Shown: positions 28,998 to 40,089, counted from the stretch's first letter. The stretch: DNA of 51,431 nucleotides from Woeseia sp. (GCA_019653755.1 BPCL01000009.1:1-51431); one strand, 5' to 3'. Notes: generated by a model from the letters alone, not told the origin. A program made the numbers and translations.

Positions 28998-29270
28998 ATG
29001 AATAAAGGTGATCTCATTGATGCAATAGCAGCAAGCACAGGACTTTCGAAAGCAGACGCAGGTAGAGCAATAGATGCTACTACTTCTGCAGTAGCAGGCG
29101 AGTTAGCTGGTGGTGGTTCAGTTGCACTGGTTGGATTTGGTACTTTCTCAGTTAGCCATAGAGCAGCTAGAATGGGCCGTAACCCAGCTACAGGTGAAAC
29201 AATTCACATTGATGCTAGAAATGTGCCTAAATTTAAAGCTGGTAAAGCTCTAAAAGACGCTTGTAACTAG
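28998..29270 (+). CDS. hupB: DNA-binding protein HU
   Basis: HU is a small dimeric nucleoid protein. The 90-residue product reads [19 protein letters not shown] and has the HU signature [20 protein letters not shown] in the DNA-binding arm. ATG 28998 is preferred over an ATG nine bases upstream because it gives the standard N-terminus and AAGGA lies well placed. It follows lon, as hupB does in E. coli. Confidence 0.96.
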   Translation: MNKGDLIDAIAASTGLSKADAGRAIDATTSAVAGELAGGGSVALVGFGTFSVSHRAARMGRNPATGETIHIDARNVPKFKAGKALKDACN

Positions 29271-29281
29271 GCCTTATTTTT

Positions 29282-29325
29282 AAGAAGATTGTAGCTCGTT
29301 AAGTCGGGCTCAATCTTCTTTTCAC
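29282..29325 (+). terminator. Long hairpin after hup, terminator or processing site
   Basis: AAGAAGATTG pairs with CAATCTTCTT, and inside it AGCTCG pairs with CGGGCT, giving about 16 pairs with a six-base loop. A short T-rich tail (TTTTC) follows. It ends only about 15 bases before tRNA-Val. Confidence 0.75.
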
Positions 29326-29340
29326 TTTAAAGACAGGATC

Positions 29341-29416
29341 GGGTGCTTAGCTCAGCTGGTAGAGCGTCGCCCTTACAAGGCGAATGTCGGCGGTTCGATC
29401 CCGTCAGCACCCACCA
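29341..29416 (+). tRNA. tRNA-Val(UAC)
   Basis: A 76-base cloverleaf, acceptor GGGTGCT/AGCACCC, encoded CCA, anticodon loop CTTACAA. No promoter fits in the 15 bases between the hup hairpin and this gene. Confidence 0.96.
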
Positions 29417-29462
29417 TCCTTCAAAATCAAATAAATAATAGAAAATGGAATGTAAGATTCAT

Positions 29463-29468
29463 TATAAT
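29463..29468 (+). promoter_or_regulatory. -10 box for tRNA-Asp
   Basis: TATAAT 18 bases before tRNA-Asp. No clear -35 hexamer. Confidence 0.45.
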
Positions 29469-29485
29469 GATCCTCTTATTAGTTC

Positions 29486-29563
29486 GGAGTGGTAGTTCAG
29501 TTTGGTTAGAATGCCTGCCTGTCACGCAGGAGGTCGCGGGTTCGAGTCCCGTCCACTCCGCCA
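29486..29563 (+). tRNA. tRNA-Asp(GUC)
   Basis: A 78-base cloverleaf, acceptor GGAGTGG/CCACTCC, discriminator G, encoded CCA, anticodon loop CTGTCAC. The D-loop (AGTTTGGTTA) is one base longer than in E. coli, possibly an extra T in a homopolymer. Confidence 0.95.
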
Positions 29564-29584
29564 TTTATTAATGAGATTTAGAAT

Positions 29585-30778
29585 ATGGAACAAGCAGTAA
29601 TAGTAGATAGCGTAAGAACTGGTCTTGCAAAATCCTATCGAGGTGGCTTTAACAACACCAGAGCGGATGATATGACCGCTCATTTGATTGATACCCTACT
29701 GGATAGACATCCAAAAGTAGAACCATCTACGGTTGAAGATGTGATTTTAGGGTGCGGTTACCCTGAAGGCTCACAAGGAACTAATGTTGCTAGGACTTCT
29801 GCTGTTTTATCAAGGTTGCCTATTAGTGTCGGCGGGACAACAGTTAATCGTTTTTGTTCATCAGGTTTACAAACAATAGCTATGGCAGCTACTCAGATTC
29901 AGAGTGGCTTTGCTGATTGCATAATGGCCGGTGGGGTTGAGTCAATAAGCACCACACAACCAGATCATATTAATACCTATATGTTTAAGAACGAGCGGTT
30001 GCTTAAAGAAAAACCATCTATATACGATGCAATGGGCGATACAGCTGAGACCGTTGCAAAGAGGTATAAGGTTTCAAGAGAGTCACAAGATGAATACGCT
30101 TTATCTAGTCAGTTGAGATGTGCAGAAGCACAAAACAATAACCTTTTTGACGGTGAAATTGCTCCGATGAAAACAGTAATGAAAGTCCTAGATAAGGAAT
30201 CTGGCGAAGTTAGTGATTCAGAAGTAATTGTTGATAAGGACAATTGCAATCGCCCTCAAACTACCTTAGAAGGTCTTTCTGGTTTAAAGCCTGTTTTTGA
30301 TCCAGACAATGGATCTGTGACTGCAGGCAATTCATCACAACTCTCAGACGGTGCATCAATGACACTAGTCATGAGTGAGAAAAAGGCAAGTCAGTTAGGC
30401 TTGGAGCCTACTGCTTATTTTAGAGGTTTTACCGTTGTCGGCTGTGAACCTGATGAAATGGGGATTGGCCCTGTGTTCGCAATTCCTAAACTCATAGAGT
30501 CTGCTGGCTTGAGCCAGGACGATATAGACCTATGGGAGCTCAATGAAGCCTTTGCTTCTCAAGTTGTTTATATTAGGGATCAATTAGGTTTACCTAGCGA
30601 AATTCTTAACGTCAATGGCGGCTCAATAGCCATAGGCCATCCTTTTGGCATGACTGGTTCAAGATTGGTTGGTCACTTGACCCGAGAAATGATTCGAAGG
30701 AAAGCTAAATATGGTGTTGTCACCATGTGTATTGGTGGCGGCCAAGGGGCGGCTGGATTGTTTGAGTCTATTCAATAA
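29585..30778 (+). CDS. Acetyl-CoA acyltransferase (thiolase)
   Basis: Thiolases cleave 3-ketoacyl-CoA in beta-oxidation or condense acetyl-CoA. The 397-residue protein has the nucleophilic cysteine in [15 protein letters not shown], histidine in [16 protein letters not shown], and the second cysteine in [13 protein letters not shown]. The length fits the FadA class. No partner fadB or dehydrogenase lies nearby. It sits between tRNA-Asp and ppiD, a place where E. coli has no thiolase. Confidence 0.92.
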   Translation: MEQAVIVDSVRTGLAKSYRGGFNNTRADDMTAHLIDTLLDRHPKVEPSTVEDVILGCGYPEGSQGTNVARTSAVLSRLPISVGGTTVNRFCSSGLQTIAMAATQIQSGFADCIMAGGVESISTTQPDHINTYMFKNERLLKEKPSIYDAMGDTAETVAKRYKVSRESQDEYALSSQLRCAEAQNNNLFDGEIAPMKTVMKVLDKESGEVSDSEVIVDKDNCNRPQTTLEGLSGLKPVFDPDNGSVTAGNSSQLSDGASMTLVMSEKKASQLGLEPTAYFRGFTVVGCEPDEMGIGPVFAIPKLIESAGLSQDDIDLWELNEAFASQVVYIRDQLGLPSEILNVNGGSIAIGHPFGMTGSRLVGHLTREMIRRKAKYGVVTMCIGGGQGAAGLFESIQ

Positions 30779-30792
30779 AAGGGTCTAGATAA

Positions 30793-32693
30793 ATGTTAGA
30801 AGCAATAAGACAAGGATTTACGGGTTGGATAGCTTTTCTGGTTATCGGCTTAATCGCGTAACGCTTGTTATCAGCTTTGGCAATATGGATCAAACGCCCA
30901 TAGAGGATGATGTTGTAATCACAGTTAACGGCAATGAAATCACGTTGTTTGAATACCGTGAAGAATACTCTAATAAAATTGCTGAATTTCAAGAAATGCT
31001 GGGCGAAGAAATCCCAGATATTCTTGAGTTAACAATCAAAGAATCAACCACTGAGGATCTTATCTTAAGAAGTTTATTGCTTGATTATATGAGTGCTAAG
31101 GGGTACAGGGTAAGTCCAGAGTATGTGGCTGAGCTGATTAGAGGTAACGAAGGTCTTCAAATTGGCGGTGTTTTCGACCGTGAAAATTATCAGGCAATTC
31201 TAGCTTCTCAAGGTATTACGATAGAAAAATTTGAATCCGATCTGAGATTGCAGCTCGAGATTAATCAACTTAGAAGAGGTTTTATCGACACTTCTTTTAT
31301 TACCCCAAGCGAATTTAGAGCTTTTATCGAATTGCAACTACAAAAAAGGTCTGGGGAATTAATCACAATAAATGCAGAGACTTTTGCCGATCAGGTTACA
31401 CTCGATGACACTCAAGCCTCAATATACTATGAAAATAACCTAGATCTTTTCCAAACCAACGAAGAGGTTGATGTTGAATATCTCTCTATCAGTTTGGATG
31501 ACGTTGCCCAAAGCGTAAATTATACAGATGATGATTTGAGAAATTATTACGAGGATAACCTGGAAAGGTTCGTAAGCAATGAGGAAAGAAAATCCAGCCA
31601 TATTTTGATTGCCATCGATGAGGACACCACAGAAGATGAAGCACTATCTCTAATAATGGATGTAAAAAATCGGTTGGAGACAGAAAATTTTGAGGATTTA
31701 GCAAAAGAATTATCAGACGACCCAGGTTCAGCGGAGCTTGGTGGGGATTTAGGCTGGGCGGAACCAGGATTGTTTGTTCCTGAGTTCGATAAAGTCCTCT
31801 TCAATTTAGAAATAGGTCAGATGTCTGAACCGGTGCAAACACAATTTGGTTTTCATCTGATTAAACTGGATGATCTAAAAGAAGGTCAGCAACAAGAGTT
31901 TGACGAGATCAGCCTAGAATTAGACATCGAATACTCCAGGTTATTAGCAGAGGATAAATTATTTGAGAAAGCTGACAGGCTTGCCGATTTATCGTTGCAA
32001 GCATTCAATGAACTTAGTTCAGTGGCTGCTAAGCTAGATTTATCTTTAAATCGAATTGATGGCGTAACAAGAAACGGTGATTCTATCTTTAACCAAGATC
32101 CAGAACTCGTCAGTAACTTGTTCAGTCAAAATTCAATAGAAGCCTCAGAGAATACTCCTCTCTTTGAACTAGGAGAGAGTATTTTAGTTGCTAGAGTAAT
32201 CGCTCACAGACTGCCAGAGACTAAAGATTTTTTAAGCGTCGAGACCCAGATCAGTGACTATTTAATTGATCAAGAATCACTCGAACTGGCCAGTAGTTAT
32301 GCGGACACTGTTAAGCAGCAAATAGAGTCCAATGGTTCTTTTAAAGACCTTGCTGAGAAATTAAATCTAGAAGTCAGTACTTTTGATTTAATAAGAGGAG
32401 ATACAGGGTTTTCCAGCGGCTTAGTCGAGGCTATCTTTAGTTCGTCTACTCCGGATATAGAGCAGACAAAGACTCTGTCGTATATAGAAGCGGATAAGGT
32501 TTTTCTGATCAAAATCAACGGGTATGAGGCAGGAAAACTCGAAGTCTTTAGCGATGAAGAAAGAAACAGTGCAAAACTTCAATTGTCCGAACAAATAGGC
32601 TCAAGAGAACTCAACGCCTTCGCAGAATATCTACGGGATAATGCTGAGATATATATTGAACCTAATTTATATGACGATCTATATGATTTGTAA
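30793..32693 (+). CDS. ppiD: Periplasmic folding chaperone PpiD, one frameshift
   Basis: PpiD is an inner-membrane-anchored chaperone facing the periplasm that helps proteins leaving the Sec channel. The true start is ATG 30793: MLEAIRQGFTGWIAFLVIGLIA is the membrane anchor. The frame breaks at GCGTAACG near 30860 and is restored by adding one T, giving 633 residues. A parvulin domain (RKSSHILIAIDEDTTEDEAL, GGDLGWAEPGLFVPEFDKVL) lies near residues 265-360. Without the fix, the readable frame starts at 30825 and lacks the anchor. The order lon-hup-ppiD matches E. coli apart from the inserted tRNAs and thiolase. Confidence 0.88.
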
Positions 32694-32702
32694 TTGGACC
32701 AA

Positions 32703-33486
32703 TTAATCCATCTTAAAAGTCATTCCCAAATTTCTATAACCGCCGTCAACATAGATGGTCTCACCAGTTATGCCTGATGCTAAATCAGATGACAGAAAGG
32801 CTGCTGTATTACCAACGTCTTCAATGGTGACATTCCTTCCTATAGGATTTATGGAAGAAACATACTTAAGTAAACCCCTCATACCTCCAACACCTGCTGC
32901 AGCAAGCGTTTTTATAGGGCCAGCAGATACAGCATTTACCCTAATTCCCACTGGACCAAGATCTGCAGCAAGAAATCTAACTACTGATTCTAGGCTAGCC
33001 TTGGCGGGACCCATAACATTATAGTTAGGTATAGATTTCACGGACCCTAGATACGTCATGGTTAATAAAGAGGCGTTTTCGTTAAGCATGGGTTTAGCTT
33101 CCCTTGCCATCGCAGCAAAACTATAGCTGCTTATTTGATGTGCTGTTTCAAAACCATCTCTGGTTACCGATTCAACGAAGGAACCTTTCAGTTCTTCGGT
33201 TGGCGCAAAAGCTAGGGAATGAATCATGATGTCAAAGTTATCCCAAACTTTTTTAAGTTCTGTAAAAGCATTGATAATGTTTTGATCATCCGCAACATCA
33301 GGGTATACAGATAGAGGAACCAAATTCTGAGGCTATTTTTTCAACTCGAGGTTTTAATTTTTCAGTTTGATAGGTGAAGGCTAACTCTGCACCTTCTCGA
33401 TGCAGACATTTTGCTACTCCATAAGCGATGGAACGATTACTGGCAACTCCGCTTACTAAGGCTTTTTTTCCGTCTAAAAATCCCAT
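32703..33486 (-). CDS. fabI: Enoyl-ACP reductase FabI, one frameshift
   Basis: FabI reduces enoyl-ACP with NADH in the last step of fatty acid elongation. The N-terminal piece (33298-33486) reads [20 protein letters not shown] with the NAD-binding loop. The other piece carries [22 protein letters not shown] with the catalytic Tyr and Lys, and [10 protein letters not shown]. The frame changes near 33303. Adding two bases (TG) to CCCTGATG gives PCDVADDQ and 261 residues, the family length. FabI is usually essential, so sequencing error is more likely than mutation. Confidence 0.92.
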
Positions 33487-33589
33487 TTATCTGACTCTAT
33501 TTAAAAAATAACTCTTTGAAAAAATTTATATTTATCGTGATACATTTTACATTAAAATAAAATATCCTTTGAGTAATTCTGGTAAGAAC

Positions 33590-34033
33590 ATGAAACACGT
33601 TGATATTTATACTGATGGAGCTTGTAGAGGCAATCCTGGCCCAGGAGGGTGGGGCGTTTTATTAAGAAACAACAATAAAGAAAAAGAACTTTGTGGAGGT
33701 TCTCTTGATACAACGAATAATCAGATGGAATTATTGGCAGCGATCAAGGCTTTAGAGAGTTTGAAAGAGATGTGTGAAGTTAATCTTTACACTGATTCTA
33801 AGTATGTAAAGCAAGGTATTACTGAATGGATCATCAAATGGAAAACAAATGGTTTCAAAAACTCAAAAAATAAGCCGGTCCTAAACGCAGAACTCTGGAT
33901 GAGGCTGGATAAGATAGCAAGTCAGCATAAAGTCAACTGGCAATGGGTTAAAGGACACGCCGGTCATATAGACAATGAAAGAGCAGATGAGCTAGCCAAT
34001 AAAGGTCTGGACCTCAAACTTAAACAATCATGA
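33590..34033 (+). CDS. rnhA: Ribonuclease HI
   Basis: RNase HI cuts RNA in RNA-DNA hybrids. The 147-residue protein starts [20 protein letters not shown] with catalytic Asp, has Glu in [13 protein letters not shown] and Asp in [11 protein letters not shown], and ends with the [18 protein letters not shown] segment. ATG 33590 is preferred over an upstream TTG at 33569. Its stop overlaps the dnaQ ATG by four bases. rnhA and dnaQ are neighbours in E. coli, where they are divergent; here they are co-directional. Confidence 0.95.
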   Translation: MKHVDIYTDGACRGNPGPGGWGVLLRNNNKEKELCGGSLDTTNNQMELLAAIKALESLKEMCEVNLYTDSKYVKQGITEWIIKWKTNGFKNSKNKPVLNAELWMRLDKIASQHKVNWQWVKGHAGHIDNERADELANKGLDLKLKQS

Positions 34034-34710
34034 GACAGATTATTCTAGACACTGAAACCACAGGTATTTCCGTTGAATCTGGTCATCGGGTTATAGAGAT
34101 TGGGATGGTCGAGATTATCGATAGAAGATTAACTGGTAATGATTTTCAAGCCTACCTTAACCCGCAAAGGAAAATTGATCCTGCAACTATCCCTATCCAT
34201 GGTTTAACCGATGAATTTATAGCAGATAAGCCTCTCTTTAAGGATATCGCTTCCGAATTCTTATCCTTTATCGATGGTTCTGAAGTGATTATGCATAATG
34301 CCCCGTTTGATTCCTCTTTTATTAATAATGAATTTTCTAAAACAAATATCGATAAGCGTTTAGAGGACATATGTGAAATTACGGACTCCCTTACACTTGC
34401 AAGGAAGAAACACCCAGGGCAACGGAACAGTTTAGACGCACTCTGTTCAAGATACGAGGTCAATGCTTCATCTAGAGAACTTCATGGTGCCCTCATAGAC
34501 GCTAAATTGCTAGCCAATGTTTATTTATTGATGACAGGTGGTCAGGTTGGTTTTTTTAATACCAGCGACCAGCAAGAAAGAAATAATAATACAAAAAGTG
34601 ATTTTGACTTCGGTAAAAGAAAGAAAATCGTCGTTAATCCAGATGAATCTGAAATTAAGGCTCATCAAGACTATCTAAAAAACTTTCAAAATTTTCAAAA
34701 AAAGATCTGA
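34030..34710 (+). CDS. dnaQ: DNA polymerase III epsilon subunit
   Basis: DnaQ is the 3'-5' proofreading exonuclease of DNA polymerase III. The 226-residue protein has Exo I ([11 protein letters not shown]), Exo II ([13 protein letters not shown]) and Exo III ([18 protein letters not shown]). The C-terminal tail is polar and probably contains the alpha-subunit contact. It overlaps rnhA by four bases. Confidence 0.95.
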   Translation: MRQIILDTETTGISVESGHRVIEIGMVEIIDRRLTGNDFQAYLNPQRKIDPATIPIHGLTDEFIADKPLFKDIASEFLSFIDGSEVIMHNAPFDSSFINNEFSKTNIDKRLEDICEITDSLTLARKKHPGQRNSLDALCSRYEVNASSRELHGALIDAKLLANVYLLMTGGQVGFFNTSDQQERNNNTKSDFDFGKRKKIVVNPDESEIKAHQDYLKNFQNFQKKI

Positions 34711-34788
34711 ATTGGTAACTTTTAGAACAAATTTGTATTAAAATCTAGAGTTTAATTTTTCTTTAACCTCTTATCAGGAGTAATAATT

Positions 34789-36157
34789 ATGCAGGCAGAA
34801 GTTGCGCAATGCACGTTGAAGCTATTCCCAGGGCCCTATGAATCAAGGTATGCTCGTTTCAGGCATCATCTTAGCAATAAGTTTTATAGGTATCTTTACA
34901 GAAACTCTCCATGGTTTTCATAGGGTAAAAGTCGCCATGCTCGGAGCTGGAGTCATGGTGGTGGTTGGACAAATTTATGGATTTTATACCCCAGACTGTG
35001 CTTTTCAGGCTGTCGATTGGAATGTGGTTTTCCTCTTGGCCGGGAATGATGGCTATTGTTGCGATCATGATCAAAACAGGAGGCTTTTTAAGTTCTTGCC
35101 TACGAAATTGGGCGTTTTGCCAAAGGCCGACAATTCCTCATGCTAGCTATGATTGGAACCGCTGTAACTGTTATTTCTCTTCTTCTCGACAATGTAACGA
35201 CGGTGGTCATTTTTGGACCGCTGATTGTTCTGATTTGCCAGAAAATGAAGGTCACGCCGATACCCCTATTTGATGGCAGCAGCACTTTTATCTGATACTG
35301 GTGGCGTTGCCACCCTAGTGGGTGACCCACCGAATCTGATGATTGGATCTGCAAAAGACATCGCATTTATGCCGTTTGTAGAAAAAATGGGACCCATCGT
35401 CTTTGTCGCTTGGATCGCTACTTTATTCTTCATGAGAGTTTTATTTAAAAAAGAATTGGATCTGACGGCAGAAGGCACATTTACCGACACACTGGATTAT
35501 AAGGATAAAGGCCTATGGAATAAATCATTAATGGTTCTAGGATTGATGGTGGTGCTCTTTGTTATTCATAACGTAATCCACTGGGATCCTTGGATGGTAG
35601 CAGGCGCTGGATTAATTACTTTAGCAATGTTACAGAAGCACTTAGAGCTAGAAGATATTATGCACGATGTAGAAATTCCTTTGCTTATGTTCTTCATTGC
35701 TCTTTTTATGATTGTAGGTGGTGTTGAGGGAAGTGGTTTTCTTGAGTATTTAGGCACCTTTATCATTCCATTTGTAAAAGAAGATTTCTTGCTTGCTTGT
35801 ATTATCTTGATGTGGGTAGCTGCGATTATGTCAGCTGCGATTGACAACATACCGTTCACAGCCGCTATGATTCCGATCATTATGTCCCTTGAGGCTCAAG
35901 GGGTAAATGCTGCTGCATTATGGTGGTGTTTAGCGCTTGGTGTTGGCATGGGGGGCAATGGAACCCATATTGGTTCAACTGCTAATGTTTTCATCGTCAC
36001 CGTATCTGAAAGACTAGCGAGAGATACTGGAGATAAAAGCATGGCAATAACACCATTAATGTGGGCTAAGAAAGGTCTTCCAGTTATGTTACTGACATTG
36101 GTGATTTGCACCATTGTGATGTACTTGTTCTTCCCATATTATTCGCAACCTCTCTAG
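34789..36157 (+). CDS. Ion-transporter superfamily permease (ArsB/NhaD/P-protein type), four frameshifts
   Basis: The gene starts at ATG 34789 with ribosome site CAGGAG. Frames join into about 454 residues. Recognisable blocks are VDWNVVFLLAGMMAIVAIM, LLLDNVTTVVIFGPL, DTGGVATLVGDPPNLMIGSA and the C-terminal repeat IDNIPFTAAMIPII. The two inverted repeat units, each with an Asp-Asn motif, are typical of the ArsB/NhaD/OCA2 superfamily, which moves sodium, arsenite or other anions. Net shifts occur near 34830, 35045, 35090 and 35265, and each fits one surplus base. Removing four bases leaves a whole number of codons. A sodium-proton antiporter is the likeliest role in a marine cell, but this is not proven. 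Confidence 0.75.
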
Positions 36158-36159
36158 GA

Positions 36160-37514
36160 ATGACTTCAGAGATATCCTGCTTTAAAGCCTACGATGTAAG
36201 AGGCAGGATACCGTCTGAGTTGAACCAAGAAATTGCTTTCAAAATAGGAGCTGGAGTTGCTTCTCATTTTTCTACAAAATCAGTAGTTGTTGGTTATGAT
36301 GTTCGACCGTCCTCATTAGATATTTTAGACGCCCTTGCAAGGGGTATCGCAAGCCATGATTCAGAAGTTATTTCTATTGGATTGTGCGGCACTGAAGAGA
36401 TCTATTTTGCAACCAATCATCTTAATACTGATGCTGGGGTGATGATTACCGCCAGCCATAACCCGGCAGACTATAACGGCCTTAAGATTGTTGGTTCTGG
36501 TGCAATGCCAGTAAGTATTGATAGCGGACTAGGTGATATTAAGTCTATAGCCGAATCAGTTGCATATAATCCAAATATAAAACCTGATATTAAAGATGCA
36601 GATATCAGAGACAGTTATCTTGATGAGATTTTATCCTTTATAGATGTCGACAATATTAAGCCAATGAAGATCGTTGTTAACTCAGGAAATGGGTGCGCAG
36701 GACCGGTTGTTGATGCTTTAGAATCTAGGCTACCTATTACTTTTATCAAGATTCAAAATGAGCCAGATGGATCATTTCCTAACGGTATTCCTAACCCTCT
36801 ATTAATTGAAAACAGAGAAGTCACATCTCAAGCAGTAATTGAGCATAAAGCTGATCTCGGGATCGCCTGGGACGGTGATTTTGATCGTTGTTTTTTCTTT
36901 GATGCTACTGGGAGCTTTATAGAGAACTACTATCTTATTGGCTTATTGAGTGAAGAGCTGCTTCGATCAAATCCAGGCGATCATATCGTCCATGATCCAA
37001 GATTAGTTTGGAACACAAGAGAAGACGTATTAAAAGCTGGAGGAACTTCTCATCTATCCAAAGCAGGGCACTCGTTTATCAAAGAGGCCATGCGTGCAAA
37101 TAAAGCAGTTTATGGTGGCGAGATGAGTGGCCATCACTATTTCAGAGATTTTTATTACAGTGATAGCGGAATGATACCTTGGCTTCTTCTTTTGCAAAAC
37201 ATATCCAATTCAGGTCAATCTTATCGCAATTAGTTGATGACCGTATTCAACGATATCCTGTTAGTGGCGAAATCAACACAAAAGTTGAAGAGCCAAGAGC
37301 TCTTTTAGAGCGGATTAAGGGGCATTATTTACCTCAACAACCAATAATTGATGATCTCGATGGCTATAGCTTTGAGTTTTCTGATTGGCGATTCAATTTA
37401 CGAATGTCAAATACAGAACCTCTAGTAAGATTAAATGTCGAATCTAGAGCCGATGAAAAGCTGATGAATGAGAAGACAGAGGAGATTCTTGATTTAATTA
37501 AAAATCTTAGCTAA
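36160..37514 (+). CDS. Phosphomannomutase / phosphoglucomutase, one frameshift
   Basis: This enzyme interconverts hexose 1- and 6-phosphates for envelope polysaccharide synthesis. It starts at ATG 36160, two bases after the upstream stop. It has FKAYDVRGRIP, the phosphoserine loop TASHNPADYNG, the metal loop DGDFDRCFFFD, the sugar-binding GEMSGHHYFRDFYY, and the C-terminal phosphate loop MSNTEPLVRLNVE. The frame breaks near 37219 (TCTTATCG). Adding one T gives GQSLSQLVDDR and 451 residues, matching the AlgC/ManB class. It abuts the convergent MFS gene with no gap. Confidence 0.92.
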
Positions 37515-38861
37515 TCAAATCGATTGCTTGCTTTCCATGTCCTCTATTTCTCTAAGATAATGTTTTCTCATAAAAGGAATCATAAACAATACGGGTAAAC
37601 CAAAAACCAGAGGCACAAGACTCATCGAGTATCTGACGCCATCAATAGACTGGAAAACATTATCATTCAGGATACCCACGGTTGTTGGCCCAAGTAAAAG
37701 TCCAGAAATACTAATACACATCAGGTAGAAGGCCACAGAAATACCTTTTAAATTAGTTGGTATTATTTTTAACAGAGCAATTAAGGCACTTGAAGAGGTT
37801 AGAGCAATACCTATTAGGTTAATCCCCAGAACAATAAAGCACAGAGTCGGGTTAGGTAATAATGGAGCTATAACAGCTGTGGGTATTAAAATAATAGCAC
37901 CCCAGATAACCACTCTAAGACCACCGTCTTTGTAGCCTTTTTTTGTTAAATGATCTGACAACCAACCTGCCGTATTATTAGTTATAGGTCCTAAACAAAG
38001 CAATAGAAGGCCATTAATAAAGGCAAATCGTGCAGGGTCCATGTCCCATGTTCTTTCAAACATTGCAGGCATCCATGCCTGCGAATAGGCGATGATGGTC
38101 ATTACACAAGCCGGTAAGATAAAACTCGCCAAGGCCCAGCCTCGACTATAGAAGTAACTCATAGCCGATGATATTCCCTCGGTTATGTTATTGCTTGGAT
38201 TATGATCCTTTGGTCGTTGGGGTTCTTTTAGGAGGTAGACAAACAGAGCGAGAACAATTCCTGGTGCGCCTACAATTATAAAGGCTAACTGCCAAGGGGA
38301 TAGGGCGCCAATTAATGGTAGTTGAATTAGATCGATTGAATTACTCCATATCAACACTGCAGCACCTGATAAATAAGCAAAAGCAGGACCCAATGACATT
38401 CCCATCGTATAGAATCCTATTGGTCGGCCTCTTTTTCCTTCAGGGAAACTATCATTGATAATAGATAATGCACATGGACCCAGAGTGGCTTCTCCAATAC
38501 CTACCGTCATACGAGCAATGAACAAGTGACTAAATTTTTGAGCAAATCCTGAGGCAACGGTTGCAGCAGACCAAACTAATATACCTGCAGAAACTATGTA
38601 AACTCTTTTTACACGATCGGCTAGATACCCCAATGGTAAACCCATGGTGGCATAAAAAATTGCAAATGCTGGTCCTAGGAGAAGCCCTATCTGGGTGTCT
38701 GTCAGTCCCAGATCAGCCTTTATAGGTTCAATCAGTAAGCCCAATATATAGCGATCAATAAATGAAAACATATAAGCAATGGTCATCAGGCCGACCATAT
38801 ACCATGCATAGGATTTTTTCTTATAAGGGTTTTCTTTTTCTGTAATCTCTTGAAGGTTCAT
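37515..38861 (-). CDS. MFS transporter, spinster-like
   Basis: A 448-residue inner-membrane carrier with about twelve helices. It has FIDRYILGLLIEPIKADLGL at the start, the MFS loop GYLADRVKRVYIV after helix 2, and GEATLGPCALSIINDSFP. This is the Spns-like group common in marine proteobacterial catabolic clusters. The start codon overlaps the stop of the VOC gene upstream (TAATG), so it is the last gene of the six-gene reverse-strand operon. It may bring in or export the compound handled by the operon. Frame intact. Confidence 0.87.
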   Translation of the reverse strand: MNLQEITEKENPYKKKSYAWYMVGLMTIAYMFSFIDRYILGLLIEPIKADLGLTDTQIGLLLGPAFAIFYATMGLPLGYLADRVKRVYIVSAGILVWSAATVASGFAQKFSHLFIARMTVGIGEATLGPCALSIINDSFPEGKRGRPIGFYTMGMSLGPAFAYLSGAAVLIWSNSIDLIQLPLIGALSPWQLAFIIVGAPGIVLALFVYLLKEPQRPKDHNPSNNITEGISSAMSYFYSRGWALASFILPACVMTIIAYSQAWMPAMFERTWDMDPARFAFINGLLLLCLGPITNNTAGWLSDHLTKKGYKDGGLRVVIWGAIILIPTAVIAPLLPNPTLCFIVLGINLIGIALTSSSALIALLKIIPTNLKGISVAFYLMCISISGLLLGPTTVGILNDNVFQSIDGVRYSMSLVPLVFGLPVLFMIPFMRKHYLREIEDMESKQSI

Positions 38862-39291
38862 TATTTCTTCTCAATCTTGTATATGAGTGTCAGATTTCCA
38901 TCGTCATCAAGGATACCAACCTCTCTTCCTTCTCGACCGTCATGCGTGACCAGATGCTCTTCTTTGAAACATTGAAAATTGTGTTCTCTGCATTTGTTGA
39001 GAACCTCATCCACATTATCTACTTCTATACAAATTGCAGAGCGTCTAGGTAAGGGGTTTTTATCTAAATTTCCTTCACCTAAAATTGTCAATGCCATTAC
39101 TCTGGGCTGATCCTTGTAACTGAGAATAGCAAATTCTATCGGCGTACTTTTTTTAATATCAAACACCTCGTAGGAGTATGAATCATCTTCAGATTGCTTC
39201 ATAAAATCTAGAGTCATCCCTAAGATATCCCTATAGAATAACAATGCTCTATTTCATCACTTACTAAATAATTGGTTCTTTGAAATCTCAT
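38861..39291 (-). CDS. VOC-family (glyoxalase-like) protein, one frameshift
   Basis: VOC proteins are metal-dependent dioxygenases, isomerases or lyases built of paired beta-alpha-beta modules. The real start is ATG 39291 (MRFQRTNYLVSDEIEH). The frame breaks near 39243, and adding one T gives LLFYRDILGMTLDFM and the rest. The total is 143 residues. The C-terminal metal site is not obvious (DDDGNLTLIYKI), so function is open. It is twelve bases from the next VOC gene and overlaps the MFS gene by one base. Confidence 0.75.
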
Positions 39292-39303
39292 AATCGCTTC
39301 TAT

Positions 39304-39768
39304 TTAATTTAATTTCTGATTAACTTCAAAGAAATGACCATCTGGATCAAAAAAAGACATGCCTATAAATTCAATCATGTCTCCACTAGCACCTTTGATC
39401 GACCAATCATGGGGCTCACTGAATATATTTGTATCCAATTCAATGGCTTTCTTATGAACGGCATCTAAATTGTCTGTTTCTAATACAAAAGTTGGTTGAC
39501 CGTAATTAACCTCATTGGGGATTTCAGGGGCAGGCCATAATGGATCTACCCATTGAAGAAGGCCTATCATACCTATTACCGGGTCATCGCATTTAAGGAT
39601 AATAAGGTGAGTAACATCTCCTTTCTTGCCTGCAGCCATGCCTTTTCCCCCTAAGGTAACTTCTCCATCATAATAAATGCTCATGCCGAGGACTTCTTGA
39701 TACCACTGAGTTGATTTTTTGATATCTCTTACAATTAATGTGGTTCTTTTAACTATTGCTCTACTCAT
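39304..39768 (-). CDS. VOC-family (glyoxalase-like) protein
   Basis: A 154-residue VOC protein with two modules: RTTLIVRDIKKSTQWYQEVL at the start and GMSFFDPDGHFFEVNQKLN at the end, where the Glu of FFEV is the usual metal ligand. The sequence is intact. It may act on the same substrate as its neighbour, and two VOC genes side by side suggest an aromatic or epoxide pathway. That is inference only. Confidence 0.82.
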   Translation of the reverse strand: MSRAIVKRTTLIVRDIKKSTQWYQEVLGMSIYYDGEVTLGGKGMAAGKKGDVTHLIILKCDDPVIGMIGLLQWVDPLWPAPEIPNEVNYGQPTFVLETDNLDAVHKKAIELDTNIFSEPHDWSIKGASGDMIEFIGMSFFDPDGHFFEVNQKLN

Positions 39769-39776
39769 AAATTACC

Positions 39777-40080
39777 TTAAGTGATAGCATCTGCCTCAAC
39801 GACAAGAACTTTGCATTCGGCAATGCCTTCTCTAAGTTTTCTTATTTCTTGGTATTCATCAGAGTTCCAAAATTCAAGAGCTCTTTCCTTGCTCGGCCAT
39901 TCTGAAATGACAACGGAGTTATTATCCTCATCTATTCCTTCCAGAGGAATTGCACCGGGAGCCCTGATTAAATATTTGCCACCATATTTTTCAAGTAATT
40001 TAGCACCCTTGAGCACCGTATCCGCTGATAAATTTTTCTCGATCATGAATAACGCACCTTACAATCATGTAAGCTTTCAT
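39777..40080 (-). CDS. DUF1330 protein, one frameshift
   Basis: The protein starts at ATG 40080 after a strong ribosome site (AAGGAGAGG) and reads MKAYMIVRCVIHDREKFISGYG. As read, it stops after QGC. Removing one G from GGG near 40005 gives GAKLLEKYGGKYLIRAPGAI and the rest, 100 residues. DUF1330 proteins are small ferredoxin-like alpha-beta domains, often dimeric, with no assigned reaction. They are frequent in catabolic clusters next to hydrolases. Confidence 0.78.
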
Positions 40081-40089
40081 AACCTCTCC

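Noticed and set aside
30825-30870. Start of ppiD at 30825
   Set aside because: It would remove the membrane anchor; ATG 30793 with one added T restores the standard N-terminus.
34789-36157. Programmed frameshifting in the permease gene
   Set aside because: Four breaks without a slippery-site plus structure pattern, and the same kind of break occurs in many unrelated genes.
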